Below are positions 52,690-61,076 of a stretch of 64,000 bases of DNA, in pieces. Positions within the stretch are counted from its first letter, which is position 1; every line of letters starts with the position of its first letter. The position numbers and the translations under genes were made by a program. Under the pieces are notes generated by a model. It was not told the origin of the DNA, did not search any database, and saw nothing but the letters and a program-made list of their open reading frames with translations. The stretch spans positions 558,001 through 622,000 of the forward strand of contig CP054178.1 of the NCBI GenBank assembly GCA_015709595.1, given 5' to 3'. This stretch comes from Phycisphaeraceae bacterium (GTDB taxonomy: Bacteria; Planctomycetota; Phycisphaerae; Phycisphaerales; SM1A02).

Positions 52690-53349
52690 ATGCAGGGAAC
52701 GATCTCGTTCAAGGCCGGCGATCGCGTCCGCCATGAGAATCGCCCGGAATGGGGCATCGGCGTGGTGCAGCAGGTCGCCCCGGTGTCGGTGGGCGGCAAG
52801 CCGTCGCAGCGACTGGTGATCCGCTTCGGCAACGCCGGCCTCAAGACGCTCTCCACCATCGGCGCCGCCCTGGCGCCCGTGGACGCCCCGTCGGAGAACG
52901 GCACGCCGGTCGCCAGCCCCTCCGGGGCCGCCGCTGCGACATCCGCCGCCCCCGCCTCGACCGAGTCGCCCGCGGAGGGCGGCTGGCTCGCCTCGATCAG
53001 CAAGCGGAAGCCGGAGGAGGCCTTCATGGGCATTCCCGCTTCGGCGAACGATCCATTCCTGCCGCTCGGGGCCCGGCTCAAGGCCACGCTCAACCTGTGG
53101 CGCTTCGAGCCGGTGGGACGCAGTCTCATTGACTGGGCGGTGGCGCAGACCGGACTGAGCGATCCGCTCAGCCGACACACAAGGCACGAACTGGAGCAGT
53201 ACTTCGACCGCTGGGCGTTCGTGCGGCAGAAACACCTGGCCCGGCTGCTGGAGGAGGCGAGGTTCGATCACGGCCTCGTGGAGGCGGCGCTGGCGTCGGC
53301 TCCTCCCGCGGCGCGCAAGGCGGTGGCGCGCTTCAACGCCTCGCGTTGA
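52690..53349 (+). CDS. DUF3553-domain protein
   Basis: The N-terminal part GDRVRHENRPEWGIGVVQQV and LVIRFGNAGLKTLST matches the DUF3553 domain (G-D-x-V-x-H ... P-E-W-G-x-G ... G-x-K), a small SH3-like beta barrel also found at the C-terminus of some helicases. A low-complexity Ala/Ser/Pro linker (about 60-100) leads to a helical C-terminal half (RHELEQYFDRWAFVRQKHLA and RLLEEARFDHGLVEAALASA). The start ATG 52690 follows GGAG by seven bases; an ATG at 52678 is in frame but directly overlaps that site. The role is unknown, and a link with nucleic acid is suggested only by the domain family. Confidence 0.75.
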   Translation: MQGTISFKAGDRVRHENRPEWGIGVVQQVAPVSVGGKPSQRLVIRFGNAGLKTLSTIGAALAPVDAPSENGTPVASPSGAAAATSAAPASTESPAEGGWLASISKRKPEEAFMGIPASANDPFLPLGARLKATLNLWRFEPVGRSLIDWAVAQTGLSDPLSRHTRHELEQYFDRWAFVRQKHLARLLEEARFDHGLVEAALASAPPAARKAVARFNASR

Positions 53350-53543
53350 TTTTCTGCAACATCCCGCATGGTTGGAACGAACGGCTGTGAGTGCGTGTCC
53401 CAGAAAATGGGCACGCGGGGCGTCGACGGCGCGTTCATCGCGTCGCCGGCACGCCAACGCACTTCGGGGCGCGACGATTGTTCCTCTTCCCTCCGGTCAA
53501 CCCCACACATGCGTCCTCGGACGCCAAGACACGGAGACGGGAC

Positions 53544-53858
53544 ATGGACGAGCAGCTCTTCCAGACGAAGTTCGCCGAACTCATGGGACGCATCAAGGAA
53601 CTGCCGGAGGCCGACCGCGCCCGACTGGAGCGGCTCGCCGCCGAGACCCAGCAGCGCCGCGAGCGACTCCACGCCTCGATCAACGAACTGCAGGAATCGC
53701 TCGATCACCTGCGGCTGACCGTGAAGTACCTCGTCTTCGACCTCGAAGCCACGCGCCGCGAGAACACCTATCTGCGCCGGATGCTCGAGCAGGCCAACCG
53801 CGACGCCAACCGGGGCCGGCGTCACGCCGACGACGGCGCCGCCGAGGACGCCGACTGA
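53544..53858 (+). CDS. Small coiled-coil protein, unknown
   Basis: The 104-residue protein is almost entirely helical and heptad-rich: ELPEADRARLERLAAETQQR, RERLHASINELQESLDHLR and VFDLEATRRENTYLRRMLEQ. It has no signal peptide. ATG 53544 follows GGAG by eight bases. Short heptad proteins like this are common in Planctomycetes, but no family was recognised. A strong terminator follows. Confidence 0.72.
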   Translation: MDEQLFQTKFAELMGRIKELPEADRARLERLAAETQQRRERLHASINELQESLDHLRLTVKYLVFDLEATRRENTYLRRMLEQANRDANRGRRHADDGAAEDAD

Positions 53859-53895
53859 AGATCTCCTTGAGTTCCAGACCGAACGCCATCGGCAG

Positions 53896-53934
53896 CCCAC
53901 CCTCCGATCAACGCCCGGAGGGTGGGGTGTTTTT
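53896..53934 (+). terminator. Strong rho-independent terminator
   Basis: CCCACCCTCCG pairs with CGGAGGGTGGG, 11 bp perfect, loop of nine, followed by GTG and TTTTT. It ends the coiled-coil gene before nadK. Confidence 0.9.
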
Positions 53935-54003
53935 GGACGGTGGTTGACGGCTGCCAGCCGACGGCAGCGCCGGCGCCCGCCTCACCCTGCCTACCGTTTC
54001 GCC

Positions 54004-54873
54004 ATGCCTGCCGAGCGTCCCCGCACCATCCTGCTGCTGGATTCCAACCGATCCGAGGTGCGCGACCGCGTGCAGGAGGTGCGCGGCCTCATCGACCCGC
54101 ACGCCGACGTGCTGGGCGTCTACGACACCGCACGGGGATCGGATCAGTCGCTGCCCGAGACGGCCCGGCTGGCCGTGGTGCTGGGAGGCGACGGCACCCT
54201 GCTCTCCCAGGCGAGGCGGCTTCTTGACCGCGGCCTGCCCCTGGTGGGCGTGAACTTCGGACGGCTCGGCTTCCTGGCGGAGTTCGACCTCGACTCGCTG
54301 CGCGAGCACGTCGGAATGATCTTCGGCCCCTCGCCTCCCACGCGCGAGTGCATGGTGCTGCGCGCCACAGTGCGGGACCGATCCGGCGCCGTCAAGTCTG
54401 TGCGCACCGCCATCAACGACTGCATCGTCACCGCCGGACCGCCCTACCGGATGATCGAACTGGGGCTGTCGATCAACGGCGACGAAGGCCCCGTGCTCAC
54501 CGGCGACGTCGTGATGGTGTCCACGCCGACGGGCTCGACGGCGTACAACGTCTCCTCCGGCGGACCGATCGTCGAGCCGGGCGTGGAGGCGATGATCATC
54601 ACGCCGCTCTCGCCCCACTCGCTGGCGTTCCGCCCGATCGTGCTCAGCGCCGCGACGCGGCTGCGGGTGGAGATCCGCCGCCCCAACCCCGGCACGCCGC
54701 TGGTGCTGGACGGGCAGGAGCAGGTGCCGCTGAGCGCCGGCGACGTGGTGACGATCGACCGTCATGAACGACGCGCGCGGTTCATCACCAACCCTTCGAT
54801 GAGCTACTGGCGCATCCTGCTGGACAAGATGCGCTGGGCCGCGCCGCCCTCATACCGCGACCGCGGCGCGTGA
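54004..54873 (+). CDS. nadK: NAD kinase
   Basis: Phosphorylates NAD to NADP. The 289-residue protein carries the diagnostic LGGDGTLLSQARRLLDRGLP and GVNFGRLGFLAEFD, then ECMVLRATVR, SINGDEGPVLTGDVVMVSTP and TGSTAYNVSSGGPIVEPGVE, the GGDG/NE/D-type blocks of NadK. The usual AlNE-x-x-I-x motif is replaced by AINDCIVTAGPPYRM, a conservative change. The start ATG 54004 is preferred over an in-frame start 60 bases upstream. A terminator immediately upstream shows it has its own promoter. It converges with the phosphofructokinase gene. Confidence 0.94.
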   Translation: MPAERPRTILLLDSNRSEVRDRVQEVRGLIDPHADVLGVYDTARGSDQSLPETARLAVVLGGDGTLLSQARRLLDRGLPLVGVNFGRLGFLAEFDLDSLREHVGMIFGPSPPTRECMVLRATVRDRSGAVKSVRTAINDCIVTAGPPYRMIELGLSINGDEGPVLTGDVVMVSTPTGSTAYNVSSGGPIVEPGVEAMIITPLSPHSLAFRPIVLSAATRLRVEIRRPNPGTPLVLDGQEQVPLSAGDVVTIDRHERRARFITNPSMSYWRILLDKMRWAAPPSYRDRGA

Positions 54874-54889
54874 GCCGCGCGGCGGGGCG

Positions 54890-55990
54890 TCAGGCCGGCA
54901 GTACGTCGCCGAAGCACGTCTTCACCGCCCGGGCCGCGTCGATGAGCGGATCGTCGGGCGACACCAGCCGCTGTTTGTGCGCCGCGGTGAGCAGGTCCAC
55001 GTCGTCCAGTTCGCCGCCGCGCATCACCACCATGCGCCCGGTCGCCCCGCGCATGAGCAGCTGCATGGCGTGAACGCCGAAGCGGGTGGCCAGCACGCGG
55101 TCGGCGGGGATGGGCGGCCCGCCCCGCTGCGTGTGGCCCAGGACGGTGACGCGCGTCTCGATGCCGGTGCGCTGCTCGATGGCGTCCGCCGTCCACTTGC
55201 CGATTCCGCCCAGGCGGATGGGATCGTGGCTGCGGGCGTCGACGCGCTGCACCACCACCTCCCCCCCGCGTGGCCTGGCGCCTTCGGCGCAGGCCACGAT
55301 CGAGAACCCGCGCCCGCGCTGGCGCCGCGACTGCACGAATGCGCAGATGACATCCAGATCGAAGGGAATCTCGGGCAGCAGGATCACGTCCGACCCCGAA
55401 GCCACGCCCGCATGCAGCGTGAGCCACCCCGCGTTGCGACCCATGAGTTCGCACACCATGACGCGATGATGACTGGCGGCGGTGGAATGGAGCCGGTCCA
55501 GCGCCTCGGCCGCCGTGTCCACCGCGGTCATGAAGCCGAACGTGATGTCGGTTCCGACGATGTCGTTGTCGATGGTCTTGGGCACGCCGACGACGTTGAC
55601 GCCCGCCTCGACGAATGGCGCGGCGCAGCTCATGGTGCCGTCCCCTCCGATGACGACCAGAGCGTCGATGGCGTGCCGCCGGATGGTGTCGAGGCAGACC
55701 GCCACCTTGTTCTCGAATCGCGGTGCTCCGGAGGCGTCCTCGCCCACGTGGACTCGGGACGGATTGCACCGGTTGTTGGTGCCGAGAATGGTGCCGCCCC
55801 GTCCGAGAATGCCCGACACGTGCAGCGCGGAGAGCTCGCCCAGGCGATCCTCCAGCAGTCCCTGGAACCCATCCTCGATGCCGAAGACGCGCAGCCCATG
55901 GCGGTAGATGGCCGTCTTGGCGACGGCCCGGATCACGGCGTTGAGTCCCGGACAGTCACCCCCGCCGGTCAGAATCCCGATTCGTTTCAT
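54890..55990 (-). CDS. 6-phosphofructokinase, group III (predicted ATP-dependent)
   Basis: Phosphorylates fructose 6-phosphate in glycolysis. The 366-residue protein has GILTGGGDCPGLNAVIRAVA, the active-site GGDGTMSC (115-122) and PKTIDNDIVGTDITFGF (137-153), MGRNAGWLTLHAGVASGSDV and LGHTQRGGPPIPADRVLATR. Gly at the first specificity position (GGDG rather than GGDD) together with Lys in PKTIDND is the group III combination known from actinobacterial enzymes, which is ATP- not pyrophosphate-dependent. ATG 55990 is used; 36 further bases upstream are open without a ribosome site. The neighbour downstream is UPF0173 on the same strand. Confidence 0.93.
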   Translation of the reverse strand: MKRIGILTGGGDCPGLNAVIRAVAKTAIYRHGLRVFGIEDGFQGLLEDRLGELSALHVSGILGRGGTILGTNNRCNPSRVHVGEDASGAPRFENKVAVCLDTIRRHAIDALVVIGGDGTMSCAAPFVEAGVNVVGVPKTIDNDIVGTDITFGFMTAVDTAAEALDRLHSTAASHHRVMVCELMGRNAGWLTLHAGVASGSDVILLPEIPFDLDVICAFVQSRRQRGRGFSIVACAEGARPRGGEVVVQRVDARSHDPIRLGGIGKWTADAIEQRTGIETRVTVLGHTQRGGPPIPADRVLATRFGVHAMQLLMRGATGRMVVMRGGELDDVDLLTAAHKQRLVSPDDPLIDAARAVKTCFGDVLPA

Positions 55991-56048
55991 GCGAGTCGAA
56001 TCCGTCAGGCGATGATGCGGGAACACTCAGCCGCGCGCCGCGGCGGAG

Positions 56049-56726
56049 CTAGGCGGCGCGCCACGTCTCCCCCGGTTTGAGTCGCACGACCTGCGTTCCC
56101 CTGGGCGCGAACTTCGACGGGTCGATCTCGATGATCGGAAACGTGTTGTAATGGATCGGGATCGTCACCTTCGGCTGAATGAACCGCTCCACCGCGATCG
56201 TGGCCAGCTCCGGTCCCATCGTGAACCGATCGCCGATGGGGATGCACAGGACGTCCGGCTTGTAGATTTCCGCCAGCAGCTTCATGTCGCTGAAGAGCCC
56301 CGTGTCGCCGGTGTGGTAGATGGTGTGTCCGCCCAGGTGGATCATCGCGCCCATCGGCATGCCGAAGTAGCGACCCTCGTTGGATGAGGAGTGGAACGCC
56401 TGGGTGAAGGCGATCCAGCCCGCGCCGTTGGGCAGCGCCAGTCGCCCGCCGATGTTCATGGGCTCGCAGGTCACGCCCTGGGGTCCGGCCCACTCGTAGA
56501 ACTCCCACGAGGCATACACCGTGGCCTTGGTGCGCTTGGCGATCGCCACCGAATCACCGATGTGGTCGCCGTGCCCGTGCGTGATCACGACGGCCTGACA
56601 GGTCACCTGCTCCGGCTTCATGGTGGCGACGGGGTTGCCGGTCAGGAACGGGTCCACCGCGACAGTGGTCGTGCCGTCGGACATCAAAAAGCCGGAGTGG
56701 CCCAGGAACGTGAGTGAAACTGACAT
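56049..56726 (-). CDS. UPF0173-family metal-dependent hydrolase
   Basis: The 225-residue metallo-beta-lactamase-fold protein contains VSLTFLGHSGFLMSDGTTTV, AVVITHGHGDHIGDSVAIAK (the HxHxDH metal site), IYHTGDTGLFSDMKLLAEIY (bridging Asp) and KVTIPIHYNTFPIIEIDPSK (last His). The overall length and blocks match the UPF0173 family of uncharacterised hydrolases. The start ATG 56726 has CGGAG about eight bases upstream. A repeat copy lies in the gap to scpB (56802-56831). Confidence 0.92.
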   Translation of the reverse strand: MSVSLTFLGHSGFLMSDGTTTVAVDPFLTGNPVATMKPEQVTCQAVVITHGHGDHIGDSVAIAKRTKATVYASWEFYEWAGPQGVTCEPMNIGGRLALPNGAGWIAFTQAFHSSSNEGRYFGMPMGAMIHLGGHTIYHTGDTGLFSDMKLLAEIYKPDVLCIPIGDRFTMGPELATIAVERFIQPKVTIPIHYNTFPIIEIDPSKFAPRGTQVVRLKPGETWRAA

Positions 56727-56801
56727 GACGTGCTCCGTGCGGGCGGCCTGATGGATGATGCACGCATCGTAGCGTGCGGCGCCGGGGATGGGCGACCTCG
56801 A

Positions 56802-56831
56802 CCGGCGCCGGCGGCGCGGGCGTCTCGCCTG
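56802..56831. repeat. Intergenic copy of the 5-oxoprolinase insert repeat
   Basis: Read on the minus strand, CAGGCGAGACGCCCGCGCC (56831 downward) continues for 30 bases in register with 49174-49203. Here it is outside genes, which supports mobility of the element. Confidence 0.6.
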
Positions 56832-56866
56832 TGATCGTGCGATGGACCCGCGGAACGCGATTCCAT

Positions 56867-57610
56867 TCAGCCCCGCGCCGGCTCCCGCATCGCGACGGAG
56901 CCCGTCGCCGGGTCCGCCTGAGCCGCTGCCGCGTCCGGTTCCGATCCCGCGCCTTCATTCTTCTTCACCGGGTTCTTCTTCACGCCGGGGATTCGCAGCT
57001 CCTTCGCCTGCGGCAGGTCATCCAGGGATGAGAGTCCGAAGACGCGCAGGAACTCGCGCGTGGTGCCGTAGAGCATGGGACGGCCGATCTCCTCGGCCCG
57101 GCCCACGATCGTCACCAGGCGCCGCTCCATGAGCGTGCGGACCACCTCGCCTGACGCCACGCCGCGGATGGCCTCGATCTCCGTGCGCAGCACCGGCTGG
57201 CGGTAGGCGATGATGGCGAGCGTCTCCATCGCGGCGGGGGTGAGCCGCGACTGCAGGCGCGACTGATGCAGCCGGTGCAGCACCGGGCCGAACTGCGGCT
57301 GCGTCAGCATCTGCCGCCCGCCCGCCACGGCTTCGATGCGGAAGGTGCGGCCCGTTTCGACGTAGCTTGCATTGAGCGACTCGATCGCCTCGCGGATGGC
57401 CTTCGTCCCGCCCGCTTCGAGCGTGACGCCCAGCAGTTCGGCGATCTTGCCGTCCGTCAGCGGACGATCCGTGGACAGCAGCAGCGCCTCGACGCGCTGC
57501 GTCAGCGGGTACTCGGCGCAGGGTACGACGCCGCGCTCGAGAGCGGCGACCGGCTCCGCGGCGTCGCGCTCATCCGCCTCGCGTGGGTCATGCAGTTCAG
57601 CGGTGTTCAT
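56867..57610 (-). CDS. scpB: SMC-Scp complex subunit ScpB
   Basis: ScpB dimers join SMC and ScpA in the chromosome-condensing complex. The 247-residue protein contains the two winged-helix units: RVEALLLSTDRPLTDGKIAE followed by LL, and RLTPAAMETLAIIAYRQPVL then RTEIEAIRGVASGEVVRTLM and GRPMLYGTTREFLRVFGLSS. The first 35 residues and the C-terminal 45 (Glu/Ala/Asp-rich) are extensions. scpA is not in the window. Confidence 0.93.
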   Translation of the reverse strand: MNTAELHDPREADERDAAEPVAALERGVVPCAEYPLTQRVEALLLSTDRPLTDGKIAELLGVTLEAGGTKAIREAIESLNASYVETGRTFRIEAVAGGRQMLTQPQFGPVLHRLHQSRLQSRLTPAAMETLAIIAYRQPVLRTEIEAIRGVASGEVVRTLMERRLVTIVGRAEEIGRPMLYGTTREFLRVFGLSSLDDLPQAKELRIPGVKKNPVKKNEGAGSEPDAAAAQADPATGSVAMREPARG

Positions 57611-57680
57611 GCAATGGATAGGGTATCACCGACGCACCACCGATGGCAGTGGCGAGGGTTGAACCATTCGAGCGCGGGCG

Positions 57681-58430
57681 TCAGATGGTCGCCCCGGCCG
57701 GCGCGGCAGGACGGGCCAGATCGACGCCCTCGCGCGTGACGACGGACCTGGGCGTGATGGTGTAGTCCGTGAGCAGGTTGGCGCCGTCGGGCATGACCTG
57801 CACGCCGCGCACCCGCATGATGAGCAGGGTGTCGGGGTTGACGAAGACCTCGTACATGGCGCGGAAGTCCCCGCTCAGTCCGTCGCCGGAGCGCAGTTCG
57901 AGCCGGATGAGTTCTTCGTCGCGCACGGTGACCGTCTCGGCCTTGACGGGCGTGAAGCCCTCCTGCACGCCGGATCGGAAGCGTTCGAGCGGCTTGTCCT
58001 CGAATCGCAGCGTCAGGTGCGGCGCCATCCACAGATCGAGGCGGCGTTTGATCTCCTCCGCCGCCGGCGTGCCGCGCAGCAGATGGCCCAGTCCGCTGCC
58101 TCGGCGCACCTGCTCGCCCGGCGTGATCACGTGCAGCGCGCCCTGATCGGTGATGGCGCACTGTACGTGCGTCTCCTCACGAACCGCGGCGGCGCCGTCA
58201 CGGGCCGTTACCTGCTCGATCAGCACGGAATCTTCGTACACGGAGATGTCGCGATACCGACGGACCACCTGATCGAAGAACAAGCCCGGATCGATCGCGG
58301 CCCGATCCTCGCCCTCGACCACCGCCAGATGGCGTGTAATGGGCCTGGGATCGTCGCCGGACCGCGACGAGGCGGAGCCGCAGACCAACGTCGAGCCGGT
58401 CAACAGGGCTGCGATGGCGGTCTGAACCAT
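57681..58430 (-). CDS. Exported protein, possibly LolA/DUF2092-like
   Basis: The 249-residue protein has a signal sequence VQTAIAALLTGSTLVCGSAS that could be cleaved by signal peptidase I or, at LTGSTLVC, II. The mature part starts with FFDQVVRRYRDISVYEDSVL and continues in beta-strand-like segments (TLRFEDKPLERFRSGVQEGF, EELIRLELRSGDGLSGDFRA and MYEVFVNPDTLLIMRVRGVQ), a layout reminiscent of LolA-fold or DUF2092 proteins. The resemblance is loose. The second in-frame start, ATG 58430, is chosen because GGAG lies six bases upstream, while the GTG at 58436 abuts it. It lies 70 bases before scpB on the same strand. Confidence 0.62.
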   Translation of the reverse strand: MVQTAIAALLTGSTLVCGSASSRSGDDPRPITRHLAVVEGEDRAAIDPGLFFDQVVRRYRDISVYEDSVLIEQVTARDGAAAVREETHVQCAITDQGALHVITPGEQVRRGSGLGHLLRGTPAAEEIKRRLDLWMAPHLTLRFEDKPLERFRSGVQEGFTPVKAETVTVRDEELIRLELRSGDGLSGDFRAMYEVFVNPDTLLIMRVRGVQVMPDGANLLTDYTITPRSVVTREGVDLARPAAPAGATI

Positions 58431-58663
58431 GAACACACTCCGGCGGCTGTTACCCCCATGAGGACGCGGTTGACGGGATCACCCGCCGCGTTGTCGCCCG
58501 ACCAGGCAATCCTACCACGTCCGGGAGTGGTTCGGAACCGCTCGACCGGGATTGTTCGTGTCGCAATCGGGTTGATCGCCGTGACCGGCCGCCTGCCAGC
58601 TTGGCAGTCGATGGGATGGTCCGATGGCGACGTGTCAGACGCGGAGATCGGTCCGAAGGCGGC
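58431..58663. other. First part of the groEL1 upstream gap, no gene
   Basis: This is GC-rich, non-coding by codon bias, with no notable repeat except a CTGCC-agctt-GGCAG hairpin at about 58597-58612. The whole gap to groEL1 is 444 bases and contains the promoter region listed next. Confidence 0.4.
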
Positions 58664-58694
58664 TTGGCATCCATAAGTCCAATCCATTTATGAG
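58664..58694 (+). promoter_or_regulatory. Candidate groEL1 promoter with inverted repeat
   Basis: TTGGCA (58664-58669) and TTTATG (58687-58692) or TATGAG (58689-58694) give -35/-10 spacings of 17 or 19. The spacer is framed by CATAA (58672-58676) and TTATG (58688-58692), an inverted repeat with 11 bases between. No CIRCE element was found. The leader would be about 180 bases. Confidence 0.4.
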
Positions 58695-58874
58695 CTTGTA
58701 CGAAATTCTGACACCTTGCGGAGTGGCGCGCCCTTTGTCTGTTGGAGAAACGATGCAGGTCTGTCTCCGCGCCGATGGGGCGCACGAGACCAAGGCCTGT
58801 TCCGAGTCATGAACCGCATTTCTCGTTCGAGAGCCGCGACCGGGGAAACTGGTCGATCCTGCAGGAGATGACGC

Positions 58875-60551
58875 ATGGCGGTGAAGGAACTGGCGTTTGA
58901 CGTGGAAGCCCGCAAGGCGCTGCTGGCGGGCGTGGAGAAGCTTGCCGCAGCCGTCAAGAGCACCCTTGGGCCCCGTGGGCGCAGTGCGGTGCTCGACAAG
59001 TCATGGGGCGGACCCACCGTGACCAAGGACGGCGTCACCGTGGCGGAGGAGATTGAACTCCGCGACAAGGTCGAGAACATGGGCGCCCAGCTGGTCAAGC
59101 AGGCGGCGACCAAGACCAGCGATGACGCCGGCGACGGCACCACCACCGCCACCGTGCTCGCCGAGGCCCTCTACAAGGCCGGACTGCGTCACATCACCGC
59201 CGGCGTGGAGGCCAACGCCCTGGTGCGAGGCATGCGCCTGGCCGTCGACGCCGTCGTCGAGGACATCCGAAAGCAGTCCAAGCCCATCAACGTCAGCAAG
59301 AAGGACGAGATCGCCAACGTCGCCTCGATCTCAGCCAACAACGATCAGGCGATCGGGTCGATCATGGCCGACGCCTTCATGAAGGTCGGCAAGGACGGGG
59401 TCATCACCGTCGAGGAAGGCAAGGGGCTGGAGACGATCGTGGAGGTGGTCGAGGGCATGCAGTTCGACCGCGGGTATCTCAGCCCCAACTTCGTCACCAA
59501 CGCCGAGGCCATGAAGGTCGAGCTTGAGAAGTGCCTGGTGCTGGTGCATGAGGACAAGATCGACTCGCTCACCAAGCTGGTTCCCTTCCTGGAGAAGGTG
59601 CTGGAAGCCAAGAAGCCGGTGCTGGTCATCGCCGAGGACGTGACGGGCGAGGCCCTCTCGACGCTGGTGATCAACAAGCTGCGCGGCGCGATCAACGTCT
59701 GCGCCGTCAAGGCGCCGGGCTATGGCGATCGCCGCAAGGCCATGCTGCAGGACATCGCGGTGCTCACGGGCGGCACGGCGGTGATGAAGGACCTGGGCCT
59801 GGAACTGGACAAGATCACCATCAGCCAGCTGGGCATGGCCAAGAAGGTGGAGGTGACGGGAGATACCTGCACCATCATCGAGGGCGCGGGATCGACGAAG
59901 GAGATTCAGGCCCGCATCGAGCAGATCCGCCGCGAGATCGAGGTGACCGATTCCGACTACGACCGCGAGAAGCTGCAGGAACGGCTGGCCAAACTGGCCG
60001 GCGGCGTGGCCCAGATCAAGGTCGGCGCGGGCAGCGAGGCGGAACTGAAGGAGAAGAAGGCCCGCGTGGAGGACGCACTGCACGCCGTGCGCGCCGCGGT
60101 GGCAGAGGGCATCGTGCCGGGAGGCGGGGTGTCGTTCATCCGCGCCGCCGCCGCGCTCGACAAGGTGCGGGCCAGCGTGCGCGGCGATGAGAAGTTCGGC
60201 GTGGACGTGGTGGCGGACGCCCTCAAGGTGCCGCTGCAGACCATCGCCGACAACGCAGGTGAAAAGGGTTCCGTCGTCGTCGCCAGGGTCGCGGAGATGA
60301 AGGGCCCCAAGGGCTTCAACGCCCTGACGCTCGAATACAGCGACCTGCTCAAGGACGGCGTGATCACCCCCGCCAAGGTAGACCGCACCGCCCTGCAGAA
60401 CGCCGCCAGCGTGGCCTCGCTGCTGCTGACCACCGACTGCATCATCACCGAGGCGCCGAAGGAGAAGGACGACGACCACGGTCATGACCATCACCATCAC
60501 GGCGGCGGCGGAATGGGCGGCATGCCGGGCATGGGCGGGATGGGGTTCTGA
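58875..60551 (+). CDS. groEL: Chaperonin GroEL, first paralogue, with His-rich tail
   Basis: The 558-residue chaperonin has [40 protein letters not shown] and [17 protein letters not shown] (ATPase site), the apical-domain stretch [60 protein letters not shown] (with the catalytic Asp) and IITEAPKEK. The C-terminus ends in [11 protein letters not shown], as in typical GroEL, but is preceded by [15 protein letters not shown]. The start has AGGAG seven bases upstream. It is followed by groES and a second groEL. Confidence 0.96.
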   Translation: MAVKELAFDVEARKALLAGVEKLAAAVKSTLGPRGRSAVLDKSWGGPTVTKDGVTVAEEIELRDKVENMGAQLVKQAATKTSDDAGDGTTTATVLAEALYKAGLRHITAGVEANALVRGMRLAVDAVVEDIRKQSKPINVSKKDEIANVASISANNDQAIGSIMADAFMKVGKDGVITVEEGKGLETIVEVVEGMQFDRGYLSPNFVTNAEAMKVELEKCLVLVHEDKIDSLTKLVPFLEKVLEAKKPVLVIAEDVTGEALSTLVINKLRGAINVCAVKAPGYGDRRKAMLQDIAVLTGGTAVMKDLGLELDKITISQLGMAKKVEVTGDTCTIIEGAGSTKEIQARIEQIRREIEVTDSDYDREKLQERLAKLAGGVAQIKVGAGSEAELKEKKARVEDALHAVRAAVAEGIVPGGGVSFIRAAAALDKVRASVRGDEKFGVDVVADALKVPLQTIADNAGEKGSVVVARVAEMKGPKGFNALTLEYSDLLKDGVITPAKVDRTALQNAASVASLLLTTDCIITEAPKEKDDDHGHDHHHHGGGGMGGMPGMGGMGF

Positions 60552-60637
60552 GCGACGCTTCCCGCTCGGCGCGTCTGCTCGCATCACAAACTCACTGAAC
60601 AGATCAACACCGAACAACGACTCACGGAGAGATTCAC

Positions 60638-60928
60638 ATGTCCGTCCGACCCCTTGAAGATCGCGTTCTCATCAAGCCCCTCGACCCCGAGACGAAGACC
60701 GCCTCGGGCATCTACCTGCCCGAAACCGCCAAGGAGCGGCCCGTCCAGGGTAAGGTTGTCGCCGTCGGCCCGGGCAAGCTGCTCGACAACGGCGAGCGCA
60801 TCAAGCCCAGCGTCAAGAAGGGCGACACTGTCGTCTTCTCCAAGTACGGCGGGACCGAGATCGAAATCAAGGATGTCAAGCACCTGATCATGCGCGAGAG
60901 CGAACTGCTCGGGCTGATCGAGGGTTGA
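60638..60928 (+). CDS. groES: Co-chaperonin GroES
   Basis: The 96-residue protein begins VRPLEDRVLIKPLDPETKTA, has the mobile loop ASGIYLPETAKERPVQGKVV and ends with GTEIEIKDVKHLIMRESELL. These are standard GroES blocks. It is the only groES here and may serve both flanking GroELs. The gap after groEL1 is 86 bases, and GGAGAGATTCAC precedes the ATG. Confidence 0.96.
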   Translation: MSVRPLEDRVLIKPLDPETKTASGIYLPETAKERPVQGKVVAVGPGKLLDNGERIKPSVKKGDTVVFSKYGGTEIEIKDVKHLIMRESELLGLIEG

Positions 60929-60933
60929 CATCG

Positions 60934-61057
60934 GGCTGTCGGCTCTTGGCCGTCGGCTGGCGGCAACGCCGCAGCCGGCCCAGCGCCGCTCCCTGACATC
61001 GCGTCGCGCTCCGTCCCTTCGTTCGCCTGCTGTCTTCACGATCTTTCGCCGACAGCC
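60934..61057. repeat. Intergenic inverted repeat between groES and groEL2
   Basis: GGCTGTCGGC (60934-60943) and GCCGACAGCC (61048-61057) are a perfect 10-bp inverted repeat over 104 bases. The left arm is followed by further GTCGGCT-like copies. It lies just before the groEL2 start and could fold the leader. Confidence 0.55.
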
Positions 61058-61076
61058 GCTAGCCGAGAACACCACC

